Shown: positions 17,546-25,886 of the stretch, one piece after another
Position numbering within the stretch: the first letter of the stretch is position 1
Layout: each line of letters opens with the position of its first letter
NCBI RefSeq assembly: GCF_024204645.1
Contig: NZ_CP100351.1
Coordinates: 2,294,001-2,358,000 of the forward strand
Direction: 5' to 3'
DNA length: 64,000 nucleotides
Source: Desulfomicrobium sp. ZS1
GTDB taxonomy: Bacteria > Desulfobacterota > Desulfovibrionia > Desulfovibrionales > Desulfomicrobiaceae
Notes under the pieces: generated by a model
What the model saw: only the letters and a program-made list of their open reading frames with translations
The model's database searches: none
Told to the model about the DNA's origin: nothing
Made by a program: the position numbers and the translations under genes

Positions 17546-18766
17546 CTATTTGAGTTCTTCCATAATCTGAAGCACATGATCGTCCGAAGCAGCGCCCATG
17601 AGCACGGGCAGGCTCTCAACAGGACGAAAGCCGCCGCCATCCGCTTTTTTCAAGCGGACAAGTCCAAAACCAAACCCCTTAGACATTGCCGGGAGATACG
17701 CAGGGTTTTCGCCCGATTTTCCATTGCCGTCGCCAAGAATCACGTCCACGGCACCTTCATCGCCCAGCAAAGCTGATATTTCCTCCGTGCCAAATTGCGT
17801 CAGAAGCACAATGCAATCGGCCTTGCTCCTGAGTTCCGGCAGCATAGCCTGCAAGGCTTGCCTGGGCGGGATGAGTTTCGCGCCCGTGATCCTGGCTCCC
17901 GGCGCTGGCGGCAATAGGCTTACAAGCGCGATCCTGACCTGATCGCGTTTGATCAGGACATAGGGCTTTATCCATGGCTCCACGCCCTTCTGGAACTGGA
18001 GATTTGAACAGATCATGGGAAATGACGCGATGCTGACAAGCTCACGCAGCATTACCTCGCCAATGGCCAAATCATATGGACCAAGGCCCATGGCATCATA
18101 ACGCATATGGTTCATGGCGCGGACCTGCACTTTATTGATTGCCTCGGCCTTGGCAAACCCCGTGACAAAAGCATCCCCGGCATCGAGCACTACGGTGTCA
18201 GGGTCTTCCGCCCGGAAGTGATCGAGGGTGGGCGAACGCCGGGCAAGGCCGCCGACCGGGCCGAATTCCCCTGGCTGGGCATAAACCACGCCCTGGGTAT
18301 CCCCACTGAAAAGAAGCGTAATGGGACGTACTGTGGCCTCGGGAATGGGCAACGTCACAGGCTCGGAAACGACACCAAGCGGCTGCGCCTGATTTTCGGC
18401 TGCCGGAACGCGTAGCGCCTGACCGAAACGATCTTCGAACTGCCTGTAAATCCTGCTCTTCGCCCCGTGCGTGCGGTACGCGACGGAAAGCCCGGCCAGC
18501 AGACGGGCCGCTTCGCCCGTAGCCGGGTCCTGCTCGAAATCACGGACCCGCTGCAACCAGTCGGCATATGGGGAGTTGTATGTAAAACCGTAACGCTGAA
18601 AAACGTCATCATCCCTGAAAACGAGAAACTGCTCGTGCAGGGCGTTCAACCGCTTAAAGACAGGAAGGATGGGCGCCTGCGAGGCCACGGGTGCCTGCGA
18701 AGGACCGGAATGTCCGGCACAGGAAAACAAGGAAAGCAGGCAGAACAAAACAGCGATAAACTTCAT
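17546..18766 (-). CDS. 5'-nucleotidase/UshA-like lipoprotein
   Basis: 406 residues starting MKFIAVLFCLLSLFSCAG, a lipoprotein signal with cysteine at residue 16. An N-terminal part of about 140 residues without recognised domain precedes a calcineurin-like phosphoesterase region similar to the N-terminal domain of UshA-type nucleotidases: ITLLFSGDTQG (usually DxHG), TVVLDAGDAF, MNHMRYDAMGLGPYDLAIG and MICSNLQF. The first metal motif lacks the usual D-x-H, and the later metal-binding histidines (GHxH) are replaced by DVILGDGNGK, so catalysis may be lost or changed. The frame is open to 19021, but the start at 18766 with a GGGA site and the signal peptide fits best. It is possibly a periplasmic binding or degenerate enzyme. 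Confidence 0.7.
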   Translation of the reverse strand: MKFIAVLFCLLSLFSCAGHSGPSQAPVASQAPILPVFKRLNALHEQFLVFRDDDVFQRYGFTYNSPYADWLQRVRDFEQDPATGEAARLLAGLSVAYRTHGAKSRIYRQFEDRFGQALRVPAAENQAQPLGVVSEPVTLPIPEATVRPITLLFSGDTQGVVYAQPGEFGPVGGLARRSPTLDHFRAEDPDTVVLDAGDAFVTGFAKAEAINKVQVRAMNHMRYDAMGLGPYDLAIGEVMLRELVSIASFPMICSNLQFQKGVEPWIKPYVLIKRDQVRIALVSLLPPAPGARITGAKLIPPRQALQAMLPELRSKADCIVLLTQFGTEEISALLGDEGAVDVILGDGNGKSGENPAYLPAMSKGFGFGLVRLKKADGGGFRPVESLPVLMGAASDDHVLQIMEELK

Positions 18767-19033
18767 ATTATTCCCGGCAAGTGTGTTCAGTGGCCGCGAT
18801 TGCAAAAAAAAAGCGGTCTCAACCGTTTCGTCGCCACGATCTAGCCCATGCCCCCGGCAAAATAAAGGGGCTCTGCAACGGGCGCGAAAACCACACGCAG
18901 GCCCCTGCAGCGAACCGAAACCGGTTTCATGGCATTCTGGTTCGCAACGCGCGTTCCAGGCTCCGTGCCGATAGCCCGCGCTCCGGACCAATGTGCGCAG
19001 GCCGGTGCGCAAAAGGATCACACGTCGAAATCG

Positions 19034-19543
19034 TCAGTCTTCTTCCCTGGCAAGGCATTCCTCATACAACTGCCGCATGGAATCCGAAAAGCAGACAAAA
19101 ACAACTGTGGTCGGCGCTACATTCTCGCGCTGAAAAGCACGGACCTCGGACACGGCTATGGCGCAGGCTTCCGCAGCGGGGAAACCGTAGGCTCCGCAAC
19201 TGATGGCCGGAAAAGCTACGCTGTCAAGGTGACGTTCACGAGCCAGACTCAGACAGGCCTTGTAACATGCCGCCAGCAATCCCCTCTCGCCCTGTCCGCC
19301 ACCTTTCCAGACCGGCCCGACGGTATGAATCACATACCGCGCCGGCAACATGTAGCCTCCGGTTATCCGCGCCTGCCCCACAGGGCACCCCCCAAGGGTA
19401 CGGCACTCGGCCAGAAGCCCGGGACCGGCCGCACGGTGGATGGCTCCATCCACCCCGCCTCCGCCCAGAAGCGACGAATTGGCCGCGTTGACAATGGCGT
19501 CCACCTGCAACGTCGTTATATCGGCGACAACAACGGCAATCAT
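19034..19543 (-). CDS. Macro-domain ADP-ribose-binding protein (YmdB type)
   Basis: 169 residues forming one macro domain. Family motifs are clear: [35 protein letters not shown] (I split here at its key parts: VDAIVNAAN and [10 protein letters not shown]), [10 protein letters not shown] and the loop SCGAYGFP. Bacterial members of this type remove ADP-ribose or O-acetyl groups from O-acetyl-ADP-ribose, proteins or nucleic acid ends. The start at 19543 follows AGGAGG, with 49 spurious upstream codons removed. It lies upstream of the UshA-like gene with 268 bases between, so it may be a separate unit. Confidence 0.9.
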
Positions 19544-19910
19544 GATCTTCCTCCTGTATGGGGTAATGAATGATTCTGACCGCTGACCCGGCGCCAACAG
19601 CACTTCACAGCCGCCATGAATCCTTTCCCCGTCGTGAAAGGCTCCAAATTCGCCGCAAAATATACGTATCCCGTTTAAGCACCGGCTCATTATCTCTACG
19701 TATCACGCTGACCCGAACGGTTGCCCCGCCCCGGTCAGCGGCAACAACGTCCCGCTCACCAGAACAATTCGGGTCCTTTTGCCAATAACCTGTTCCTCCC
19801 TCCATTCACCGGAAAGCAGATGCAATAGTTTTCAAACCGTGTCAGAAAACGTCCAAGCTCAATCGGGTGAAGCCACATTTCATCAACGTTTTTTGCACAG
19901 GGGGGACAAC
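19544..19910. other. Divergent intergenic region, macro gene / symporter operon
   Basis: About 370 bases that must contain the promoters for the macro-domain gene (minus) and the symporter operon (plus). I see short inverted repeats but no convincing sigma-70 or sigma-54 promoter, riboswitch or gene. Small frames on both strands lack ribosome sites. Confidence 0.5.
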
Positions 19911-20162
19911 ATGGAAAAGTCAATGCAAAGTTACTGGAAAAGAAACAAAACGTACATGCTCATCCTTTTGACCATTTGGGCGACGGTCTCGTACGGATTC
20001 GGAATTTTATTCGTCGAGCAGCTCAATGCCTTTTCCTTGGGCGGATTTCCTCTAGGTTTCTGGTTTGCCCAACAAGGCTCCATCTATGTTTTCGTACTTA
20101 TTATCCTTGCCTATTTTCTGCTTATGGATCGGCTGGATAAGAAATACGACGTGCACGAATAG
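19911..20162 (+). CDS. DUF4212 small subunit of a sodium/solute symporter
   Basis: 83 residues with two membrane helices (YMLILLTIWATVSYGFGILF and a second from about residue 45: GFWFAQQGSIYVFVLIILAYF). The loop LGGFPLGFWFAQQGS is the typical family signature. This is the small partner that always precedes the large symporter of the VC_2705 type. The ATG at 19911 follows a gggggac ribosome site. The large subunit starts 18 bases after the stop, so the pair is translated together. Confidence 0.92.
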   Translation: MEKSMQSYWKRNKTYMLILLTIWATVSYGFGILFVEQLNAFSLGGFPLGFWFAQQGSIYVFVLIILAYFLLMDRLDKKYDVHE

Positions 20163-20180
20163 CGACCAACCGGAGGAAAT

Positions 20181-21956
20181 ATGTCACTGCAAATCTGGAC
20201 TTATCTCATAGTGGGCCTGACCTTCGCCCTCTACATAGGCATCGCCTGGACGTCCCGCGTCAAGGACACCAAGGGCTTCTACGTCGCCGGCGGCGGGGTT
20301 CCGCCCCTGGCCAACGGCATGGCCACTGCCGCGGACTGGATGAGCGCGGCGTCATTCATCTCCATGGCCGGCATGATCTCGTTCATGGGTTACGCGGGCT
20401 GCATGTATCTCATGGGCTGGACCGGCGGCTACGTGCTCCTGGCCCTGCTCCTGGCCCCGTATCTGCGCAAATTCGGCAAATTCACGGTCCCGGATTTCGT
20501 CGGCGACCGTTACTATTCCTCGGCGGCCCGCCTTGTGGCTCTGATCTGCGCCATATTCATCTCCCTGACCTACGTGGCCGGGCAGATGCGCGGCGTGGGC
20601 ATCGTCTTCAGCCGCTTTCTGGAAGTCGACGTCAACACGGGCGTCATGATCGGCATGGTCCTGGTCTTCCTGTACGCGGCCATCGGCGGCATGAAAGGCA
20701 TCACTTGGACCCAGGTCGCGCAGTACTGCGTCCTGATCACGGCCTTCCTCATCCCGGCCATCGCCATTTCCCTCAAACTGACCGGCAACCCCATCCCGCA
20801 GATGGGATTCGGCGGCACCATCCTCGGAGGCCCGGATTCGGGCAAATTCCTGCTTGAAACGCTGAACCAGATCGGCCGGGACCTGGGTTTCGCCGAGTAT
20901 ACCAGCGCCTTTGGCGCGGGCACCAAGCCCATGATCGACGTTTTCGCCATCACCATGTGCCTCATGGTCGGCACGGCCGGTCTGCCCCACGTCATCATCC
21001 GCTTCTACACCGTGCCGAGCGTGCGGGCCGCGCGCCTCTCGGCCTTCTACGCCATCCTCTTCATCGCCATCCTTTACACCACGGCCCCGGCCCTGGGCGC
21101 GTTCTCCCGTTACACCCTGACCAACGCCCTGAGCGAAACCCCCTACTCGTCCGTGCCTGCCTGGTTCGGAAACTGGGAAAAAACAGGACTTCTGGCCTGG
21201 GTGGACAAAAACAATGACGGTATCATCACCTATCGCGCCGGTGCGGCCTTCGCAGGCAAGCCCGCGTTCAGCGGGGAAACGGGCGCGCACGGCCAGCGAC
21301 TGGTCACCAACGCGCCTCTCGACAACGCCAACGAACTCTACATAGACAACGACATCATGGTCCTGGCCACGCCCGAAATCTCCCAGCTTCCGCCCTGGGT
21401 CATCGCCCTGGTCGCGGCGGGCGGACTGGCCGCAGCCCTGTCCACGGCGGCCGGCCTCTTGCTGGTCATCGCCTCGTCCATCTCCCATGACCTCTACTAC
21501 CGCATCATCAATCGCGGCGCCTCTGAGAAGATACGCCTGCTCGTGGGCCGGGTCATGATCGGCGTGGGCGTCATCATCGCAGGCTACTTCGGCATCAATC
21601 CTCCGGGCTTCGTGGCCCAGGTGGTGGCGCTGGCCTTTGGCCTCGCCTCGTCGTCCTTCTTCCCCATCATCGTGCTCGGCATCTTCTGGAAACGCGCGAC
21701 CAAGGAAGGAGCCATCAGCGGCATGGTCACCGGCATCGGCTTCACCATGCTCTACATCGTGCAGACCAAGTTCATGGGCGTGTCCCCCTGGTTCTTCGGC
21801 ATCAGCCCCGAGGGCATCGGCACCGTGGGCATGGTCATCAATTTTGCGGTCACATTCGGCGTCTCCCTGATCACCAAGGCCCCGCCGGCCGCCGTACAGG
21901 AAATGGTCGAGAGCGTGCGCATCCCTCGCGGAGCGGGTGCGGCCATAGATCACTGA
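20181..21956 (+). CDS. Sodium:solute symporter large subunit (VC_2705 type, ActP-like)
   Basis: 591 residues, about 13 membrane helices of the SSS (LeuT-fold) family. The N-terminal signature FYVAGGGVPPLANGMATAADWMSAASF and SLTYVAGQMRG are typical of acetate/monocarboxylate carriers such as ActP. A loop of about 75 residues (335-405, from WFGNWEKTG to LATPEISQLPPW) carries an EF-hand-like run VDKNNDGIITYR, a plausible calcium site typical of this subfamily. With the DUF4212 partner it probably imports acetate, lactate or a similar organic acid with Na+; for a sulfate reducer these are carbon or electron sources. The substrate is inferred from the family. Confidence 0.92.
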   Translation: MSLQIWTYLIVGLTFALYIGIAWTSRVKDTKGFYVAGGGVPPLANGMATAADWMSAASFISMAGMISFMGYAGCMYLMGWTGGYVLLALLLAPYLRKFGKFTVPDFVGDRYYSSAARLVALICAIFISLTYVAGQMRGVGIVFSRFLEVDVNTGVMIGMVLVFLYAAIGGMKGITWTQVAQYCVLITAFLIPAIAISLKLTGNPIPQMGFGGTILGGPDSGKFLLETLNQIGRDLGFAEYTSAFGAGTKPMIDVFAITMCLMVGTAGLPHVIIRFYTVPSVRAARLSAFYAILFIAILYTTAPALGAFSRYTLTNALSETPYSSVPAWFGNWEKTGLLAWVDKNNDGIITYRAGAAFAGKPAFSGETGAHGQRLVTNAPLDNANELYIDNDIMVLATPEISQLPPWVIALVAAGGLAAALSTAAGLLLVIASSISHDLYYRIINRGASEKIRLLVGRVMIGVGVIIAGYFGINPPGFVAQVVALAFGLASSSFFPIIVLGIFWKRATKEGAISGMVTGIGFTMLYIVQTKFMGVSPWFFGISPEGIGTVGMVINFAVTFGVSLITKAPPAAVQEMVESVRIPRGAGAAIDH

Positions 21957-21968
21957 TCCGTTCAAACA

Positions 21969-21988
21969 GGGGCCGGGAAACCGGCCCC
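21969..21988 (+). repeat. Hairpin between symporter and DUF294 genes
   Basis: Perfect 8-bp stem ggggccgg / ccggcccc closed by a GAAA tetraloop, without a T run. Likely an mRNA stabiliser or processing site that could set different levels for symporter and sensor. Confidence 0.6.
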
Positions 21989-22009
21989 ACAACCCAGAAG
22001 GACACTACC

Positions 22010-23923
22010 ATGAACGCGGGAACTCAGCCTGCGGGATACGACAGCATCATCACCTTTCTTGAAACCACCCTGCCCTTTTCCGAACTGGAGAGGCAGAGTC
22101 TGCTCCGCCTGGCCCGCACGTGCCTGGTGGACTTCTTTCCGGCCGGGACGAGGCTCCTTCGCCGGGGGGTGAGCGAGGTGGATGGGCTTTATCTTGTGCA
22201 AAAGGGGGCCATCCGCCTTTTTCTGGAAGACGAGGGCGTCCTCATGGACATCCGTACGGATGGGGCCTCTTTGGGGGCGCTGTCCCTCTTCAACGGCGAA
22301 AAAGCGGCCATGGACGCCGAGACCGTGGAAGACACCTTCATCATCAAGATTCCCCGCGAGCGCTTTTTTGAAGCCGTGCATCTCAACCCCGCCATCCCTC
22401 GCTTCTATCTCAAATCCTTCGCTGACACCTTTCTGTCCAAGGCCTTCGAGGAGATGCGCTGCAAGGCCCAGCCCGCCCACGAGGACCACAGCCTGCATCT
22501 CTTCAGCAACCCGGTAGGCGGCCTTGTCACCCGCGAGCCGGTCAGCGTGCCCTTTGGCCTGAGTATCCAGGCCGCGGCCAAGGAAATGATCCGCCACAAC
22601 ACCGGCTCGCTCCTGTTCCGCGAACCCTCGGGCGAAATCTGCGGCATCATCACGGACACGGATCTGCGCAAGGCCATGGCGCTCGGCCTCGACCTGCAGG
22701 CTCCGGCCGAAACCGTCATGACCACGCCGGTGGAAAGCATCGATGCGGGCGCGGTCTGCTTCGACGCCCTCTTGACCATGATGTCCAAGAACATCCACCA
22801 TCTCGTGGTCAAGTCCAACAACACGCTGCAAGGAGTCATTAGTTCCCACGACATCATGCTTCTGCAGGGTCGCTCGCCCATGTCCGTGTTTCGCGAAATC
22901 GCCTCCCGCACCACCATCGCCGGCCTTTACCCCCTGCACGACAGTATCACCCCGGTCATCCGCACGCTGGTCCAGCAGGGAGCCAAGGCGGGCAACATCA
23001 CCCGCATGATCGCCATTTTAAACGACCAGATCATGTCCAAACTGCTGGATCTGATGCTGCGCGAACTGGGCCCTCCGCCGGTCAAATTCTGCCTGCTGCT
23101 CATGGGCAGCGAGGGCCGCCGCGAACAGACCTTCGCCACGGACCAGGACAACGCGCTGGTCACTGAAAACTGCGGAGTGGATTTTCTGGAAAGGGCCGCG
23201 GAGACGTATTTCTCGGCCTTCACGGAACGCATGGTCGGCCATCTCATAAACTGCGGCTTTCCCCGCTGCCCGGGCGACATGATGGCCTCGAACCCTGCAT
23301 GGAGGGGCTCTTTGGATGCGTGGAAGGGCCGGGTCAATACCTGGACGGCCACGCCCGAACCCGAACGCGTCCTGGCCAGCTCCGTTTTTTTCGATTTCAG
23401 GGGCGTCTACGGACACAAGGACCTGGCCGAAAACCTGCGCCAGCACGTAACCAACGCCTGCGCCGGAAAAGACCTTTTCCTGCGCTACCTGGCCGCTGAC
23501 TGTCTGAACGCCAAGCCGCCACTGACATTTTTCAAAAATTTCATGGTCGAAAAAGACGGGGCACACAAAAACACCCTGGACATCAAAACCCGAGGGCTAC
23601 TGCCGTTCATGGACTTTGCGCGAGTCATGGCCCTGTACCACGGAATCCGTGAGACCAGCACCCTGGGCAGGCTCGAGCTGCTGCATCAGGAAGGACACCT
23701 GTCGCGCGACCTGTTCCACGAAGCGCGGGAGGCTTTCGAATTCCTGCTGCATTCGCGGCTCATGCACCAACTCGAACAGATGGAGCAGGGCATACTCCCG
23801 GACAACCGGCTTGACCCCGGCAAATTGTCCTCACTGGAAAAGCGGACCCTGCGCGAAGCTTTCGGCGTGACCACGGCCTTACACGGGGTGCTGCGCGAAG
23901 TCTTCCGGCTGAACATGGTGTAA
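22010..23923 (+). CDS. Cyclic-nucleotide/CBS/DUF294 nucleotidyltransferase-like signalling protein
   Basis: 637 residues. Domains in order: cNMP-binding fold (20-135, FFPAGTRLLRRGVSEVDGLYLV), two CBS repeats (about 165-290, with GIITDTDLRKAMA and GVISSHDIMLL), a DUF294 nucleotidyltransferase-like domain (about 310-460) with the GlnD-like motif MGSEGRREQTFATDQDNAL that keeps GS-GR-E and DxD, and a helical DUF294 C-terminal domain. Members of this family sit next to symporters of the kind encoded just upstream and are thought to sense nucleotides and control uptake; the actual reaction is unknown. The next gene starts three bases after its stop. Confidence 0.9.
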   Translation: MNAGTQPAGYDSIITFLETTLPFSELERQSLLRLARTCLVDFFPAGTRLLRRGVSEVDGLYLVQKGAIRLFLEDEGVLMDIRTDGASLGALSLFNGEKAAMDAETVEDTFIIKIPRERFFEAVHLNPAIPRFYLKSFADTFLSKAFEEMRCKAQPAHEDHSLHLFSNPVGGLVTREPVSVPFGLSIQAAAKEMIRHNTGSLLFREPSGEICGIITDTDLRKAMALGLDLQAPAETVMTTPVESIDAGAVCFDALLTMMSKNIHHLVVKSNNTLQGVISSHDIMLLQGRSPMSVFREIASRTTIAGLYPLHDSITPVIRTLVQQGAKAGNITRMIAILNDQIMSKLLDLMLRELGPPPVKFCLLLMGSEGRREQTFATDQDNALVTENCGVDFLERAAETYFSAFTERMVGHLINCGFPRCPGDMMASNPAWRGSLDAWKGRVNTWTATPEPERVLASSVFFDFRGVYGHKDLAENLRQHVTNACAGKDLFLRYLAADCLNAKPPLTFFKNFMVEKDGAHKNTLDIKTRGLLPFMDFARVMALYHGIRETSTLGRLELLHQEGHLSRDLFHEAREAFEFLLHSRLMHQLEQMEQGILPDNRLDPGKLSSLEKRTLREAFGVTTALHGVLREVFRLNMV

Positions 23924-23926
23924 CCC

Positions 23927-24661
23927 ATGAACCTTGCCACGCCGAAAAATCTGCTCGCCCTGCTGGGGCTTGGTCCCAAAGCCTCGAACCTGCCCGTGCT
24001 GGAGGAGAACAACCGCCTGTGCCGGGCACTGGATCAGAACCGGTTCCTGGAAGACTATGTCTATACGGTACTGGACACGGAACTGACCGGCCTCTCCGCC
24101 CGCAAGGAAGAAATCGTCTCCATCGGGGCCGTGCGCGTGCGCGGGCTTGCCATCGTGCCGGGCGAAAGTTTCAGCGTCCTGGTGCGCCCGAGCATCCCCC
24201 TGCCCAAGACCAGCACCCTCATCCACCGCATCACCCCGGAAGCCATCGCTACGGCCCCACCCCTGGCCGAGGTACTTCCCGCGCTGATCGAATTCTGCAA
24301 GGGCACCCTCATCGTCGGCCATCACGTAGGTCTGGACATGAGTTTCCTGAACCGCGCCTGCAAAAGAAACCACGGCCAGCCGTTGGCCAATCCTTGCCTG
24401 GACACCATGCGCATGGCCATGCTGTGGCGCGAGAAACGCACGCCCTCGCATTATGAGCAGTACAACTTAAACATCTCCTATGTACTGACCGACCTGGCCC
24501 ATGAATTCGATCTGCCCCGCTTCACGGCCCACGAAGCCTTGGGCGATGCCCTGCAGACGGCCTATCTCTTCATCTACCTGGCCAAAAAAATCGCCGGAAA
24601 CTCATCCCTCACCCTGCGCGAACTGTTCCGCGCCGGTCAAAGCTGGCGCTGGTACATGTAG
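23927..24661 (+). CDS. DnaQ-like 3'-5' exonuclease (DEDDh)
   Basis: 244 residues with all DEDDh residues in place: DTELTG (usually DTETTG) near residue 50, a HHVGLDMSFL segment with the second Asp near 136, and HEALGDAL giving the His and last Asp. It resembles the proofreading epsilon subunit of DNA polymerase III but lacks a polymerase-binding tail of the usual type; it has its own 40-residue N-terminal helix region. Coupling to the DUF294 sensor (three-base gap) indicates a joint role, perhaps trimming RNA or turning over a nucleotide signal, rather than replication. A terminator for the convergent exporter gene follows. Confidence 0.88.
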   Translation: MNLATPKNLLALLGLGPKASNLPVLEENNRLCRALDQNRFLEDYVYTVLDTELTGLSARKEEIVSIGAVRVRGLAIVPGESFSVLVRPSIPLPKTSTLIHRITPEAIATAPPLAEVLPALIEFCKGTLIVGHHVGLDMSFLNRACKRNHGQPLANPCLDTMRMAMLWREKRTPSHYEQYNLNISYVLTDLAHEFDLPRFTAHEALGDALQTAYLFIYLAKKIAGNSSLTLRELFRAGQSWRWYM

Positions 24662-24786
24662 AACGCCAGGCCCACGCCGCCTGACAGGCAAGGCCCAACT
24701 CCGAAGACGTGCCTCATGCGGGAAAGATCGAGTCTGGAGCGGAACGCGAACCGGATTCTGCATTCATCAAAGCGAACGCGCCTGAA

Positions 24787-24833
24787 TAAAAAAACCCGGA
24801 ACCGCTCCTCGCATGCTGCAGGATCGTTCCGGG
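24787..24833 (-). terminator. Terminator of the TauE/SafE gene
   Basis: On the minus strand the perfect 8-bp stem cccggaac / gttccggg (arms 24833-24826 and 24802-24795) is followed by seven T and then more A/T. It also lies downstream of the exonuclease gene. Confidence 0.85.
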
Positions 24834-24902
24834 CCCATCAAAGCCGCAAATTTTGCGCAAGGAACGCCCGAATCCAGAGTGATCCGAGCTTCCGTGCTTT
24901 TG

Positions 24903-25700
24903 CTAGAAAAGCGAGATCAGCATCTTGGTGCCCACCAGAAAGAGGATAAGCGCAAACACCCTTTTGAGTTTGTCCACGGGCAGGCTGTGGGCCAAGCGTA
25001 CACCCAAGGGGGCGGTGATGACGCTCATGACCGCGATGGAGATAAGCGCCGTCAGAGATACATAACCAAGAGAAAAAGGCGGTAGGTTTTCAACACCAAT
25101 GCCGTTTACGATATAGCCCACGGTTCCGGCCACCGCGATGGGGAAACCAATGGCGGCCGAAGTGCCGATGGCCTTATGGATGGGAATATTGTGCCAGATC
25201 ATGAACGGCACGGAGAGCGTGCCCCCACCGATGCCGACCAGGCTCGAAACCACCCCGATGACATTGCCCGCACCAAACATCCCGGCCGCTCCCGGCATCA
25301 CTCGTGATGGTTTGGGCTTTTTGCCGGAGAGCATCTGGTAGCAGACGTAATAAAGAAAAACGACGAAGAATATCTTGAGCGCCCCGGTGCTCATCTGCGC
25401 GGCCACCCAGGCACCGAGAAACGTGCCGACCAGGATACCGGCCACGATGCGCCTGACCACACTCCACTCCACCGCGCCACGGCGATGATGGGCCATGAAG
25501 CTCGAGACCGAGGTGAACATGATGCTGGCCATGGAGGTGCCCAGAGCCATATGCATGATCAGCTCTTGGGGCAGATCCTGCAACTCCATGCAAAACACCA
25601 GCATGGGCACGATGACAAGCCCGCCTCCGATGCCCAGCAATCCGGCCAATACGCCTGCCACCGCGCCCACAGCCAGATACAAAGCGAGTACTTCAAACAT
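24903..25700 (-). CDS. TauE/SafE family sulfite or sulfonate exporter
   Basis: 265 residues with eight predicted membrane helices in two halves. The family motif GLLGIGGGLVIVPML near the N-terminus and its pseudo-repeat SSLVGIGGGTLSVPFM in the second half are both clear. TauE/SafE proteins move sulfite, sulfonates or organosulfur anions across the inner membrane; for a sulfate reducer, sulfite or thiosulfate handling is plausible but not shown. The start at 25700 follows AGGAGG and removes 44 non-family upstream residues. It is divergent from the iron-sulfur protein gene at 25887. Confidence 0.9.
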   Translation of the reverse strand: MFEVLALYLAVGAVAGVLAGLLGIGGGLVIVPMLVFCMELQDLPQELIMHMALGTSMASIMFTSVSSFMAHHRRGAVEWSVVRRIVAGILVGTFLGAWVAAQMSTGALKIFFVVFLYYVCYQMLSGKKPKPSRVMPGAAGMFGAGNVIGVVSSLVGIGGGTLSVPFMIWHNIPIHKAIGTSAAIGFPIAVAGTVGYIVNGIGVENLPPFSLGYVSLTALISIAVMSVITAPLGVRLAHSLPVDKLKRVFALILFLVGTKMLISLF

Positions 25701-25886
25701 GATATCCTCCTGATGGAGACCGTGCAGGCCATGCCGCATACGACCCCGCAAAATTGGTAGGACCAATCTCTGAACCAGTCTGAAGATCTTGTCAACGGCC
25801 CGGGCCGCAAAAGGATGGATTCGTGCTTGCAATTCCGAATGAGCCGGGGGAATTATCGGCCATCAACAGCGCAACCAAGGACCATC

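Noticed and set aside
20352-21992. 546-codon antisense frame opposite the symporter
   Set aside because: High-GC shadow rich in His, Asp, Gly and Ala; the symporter on the other strand has clear family motifs.
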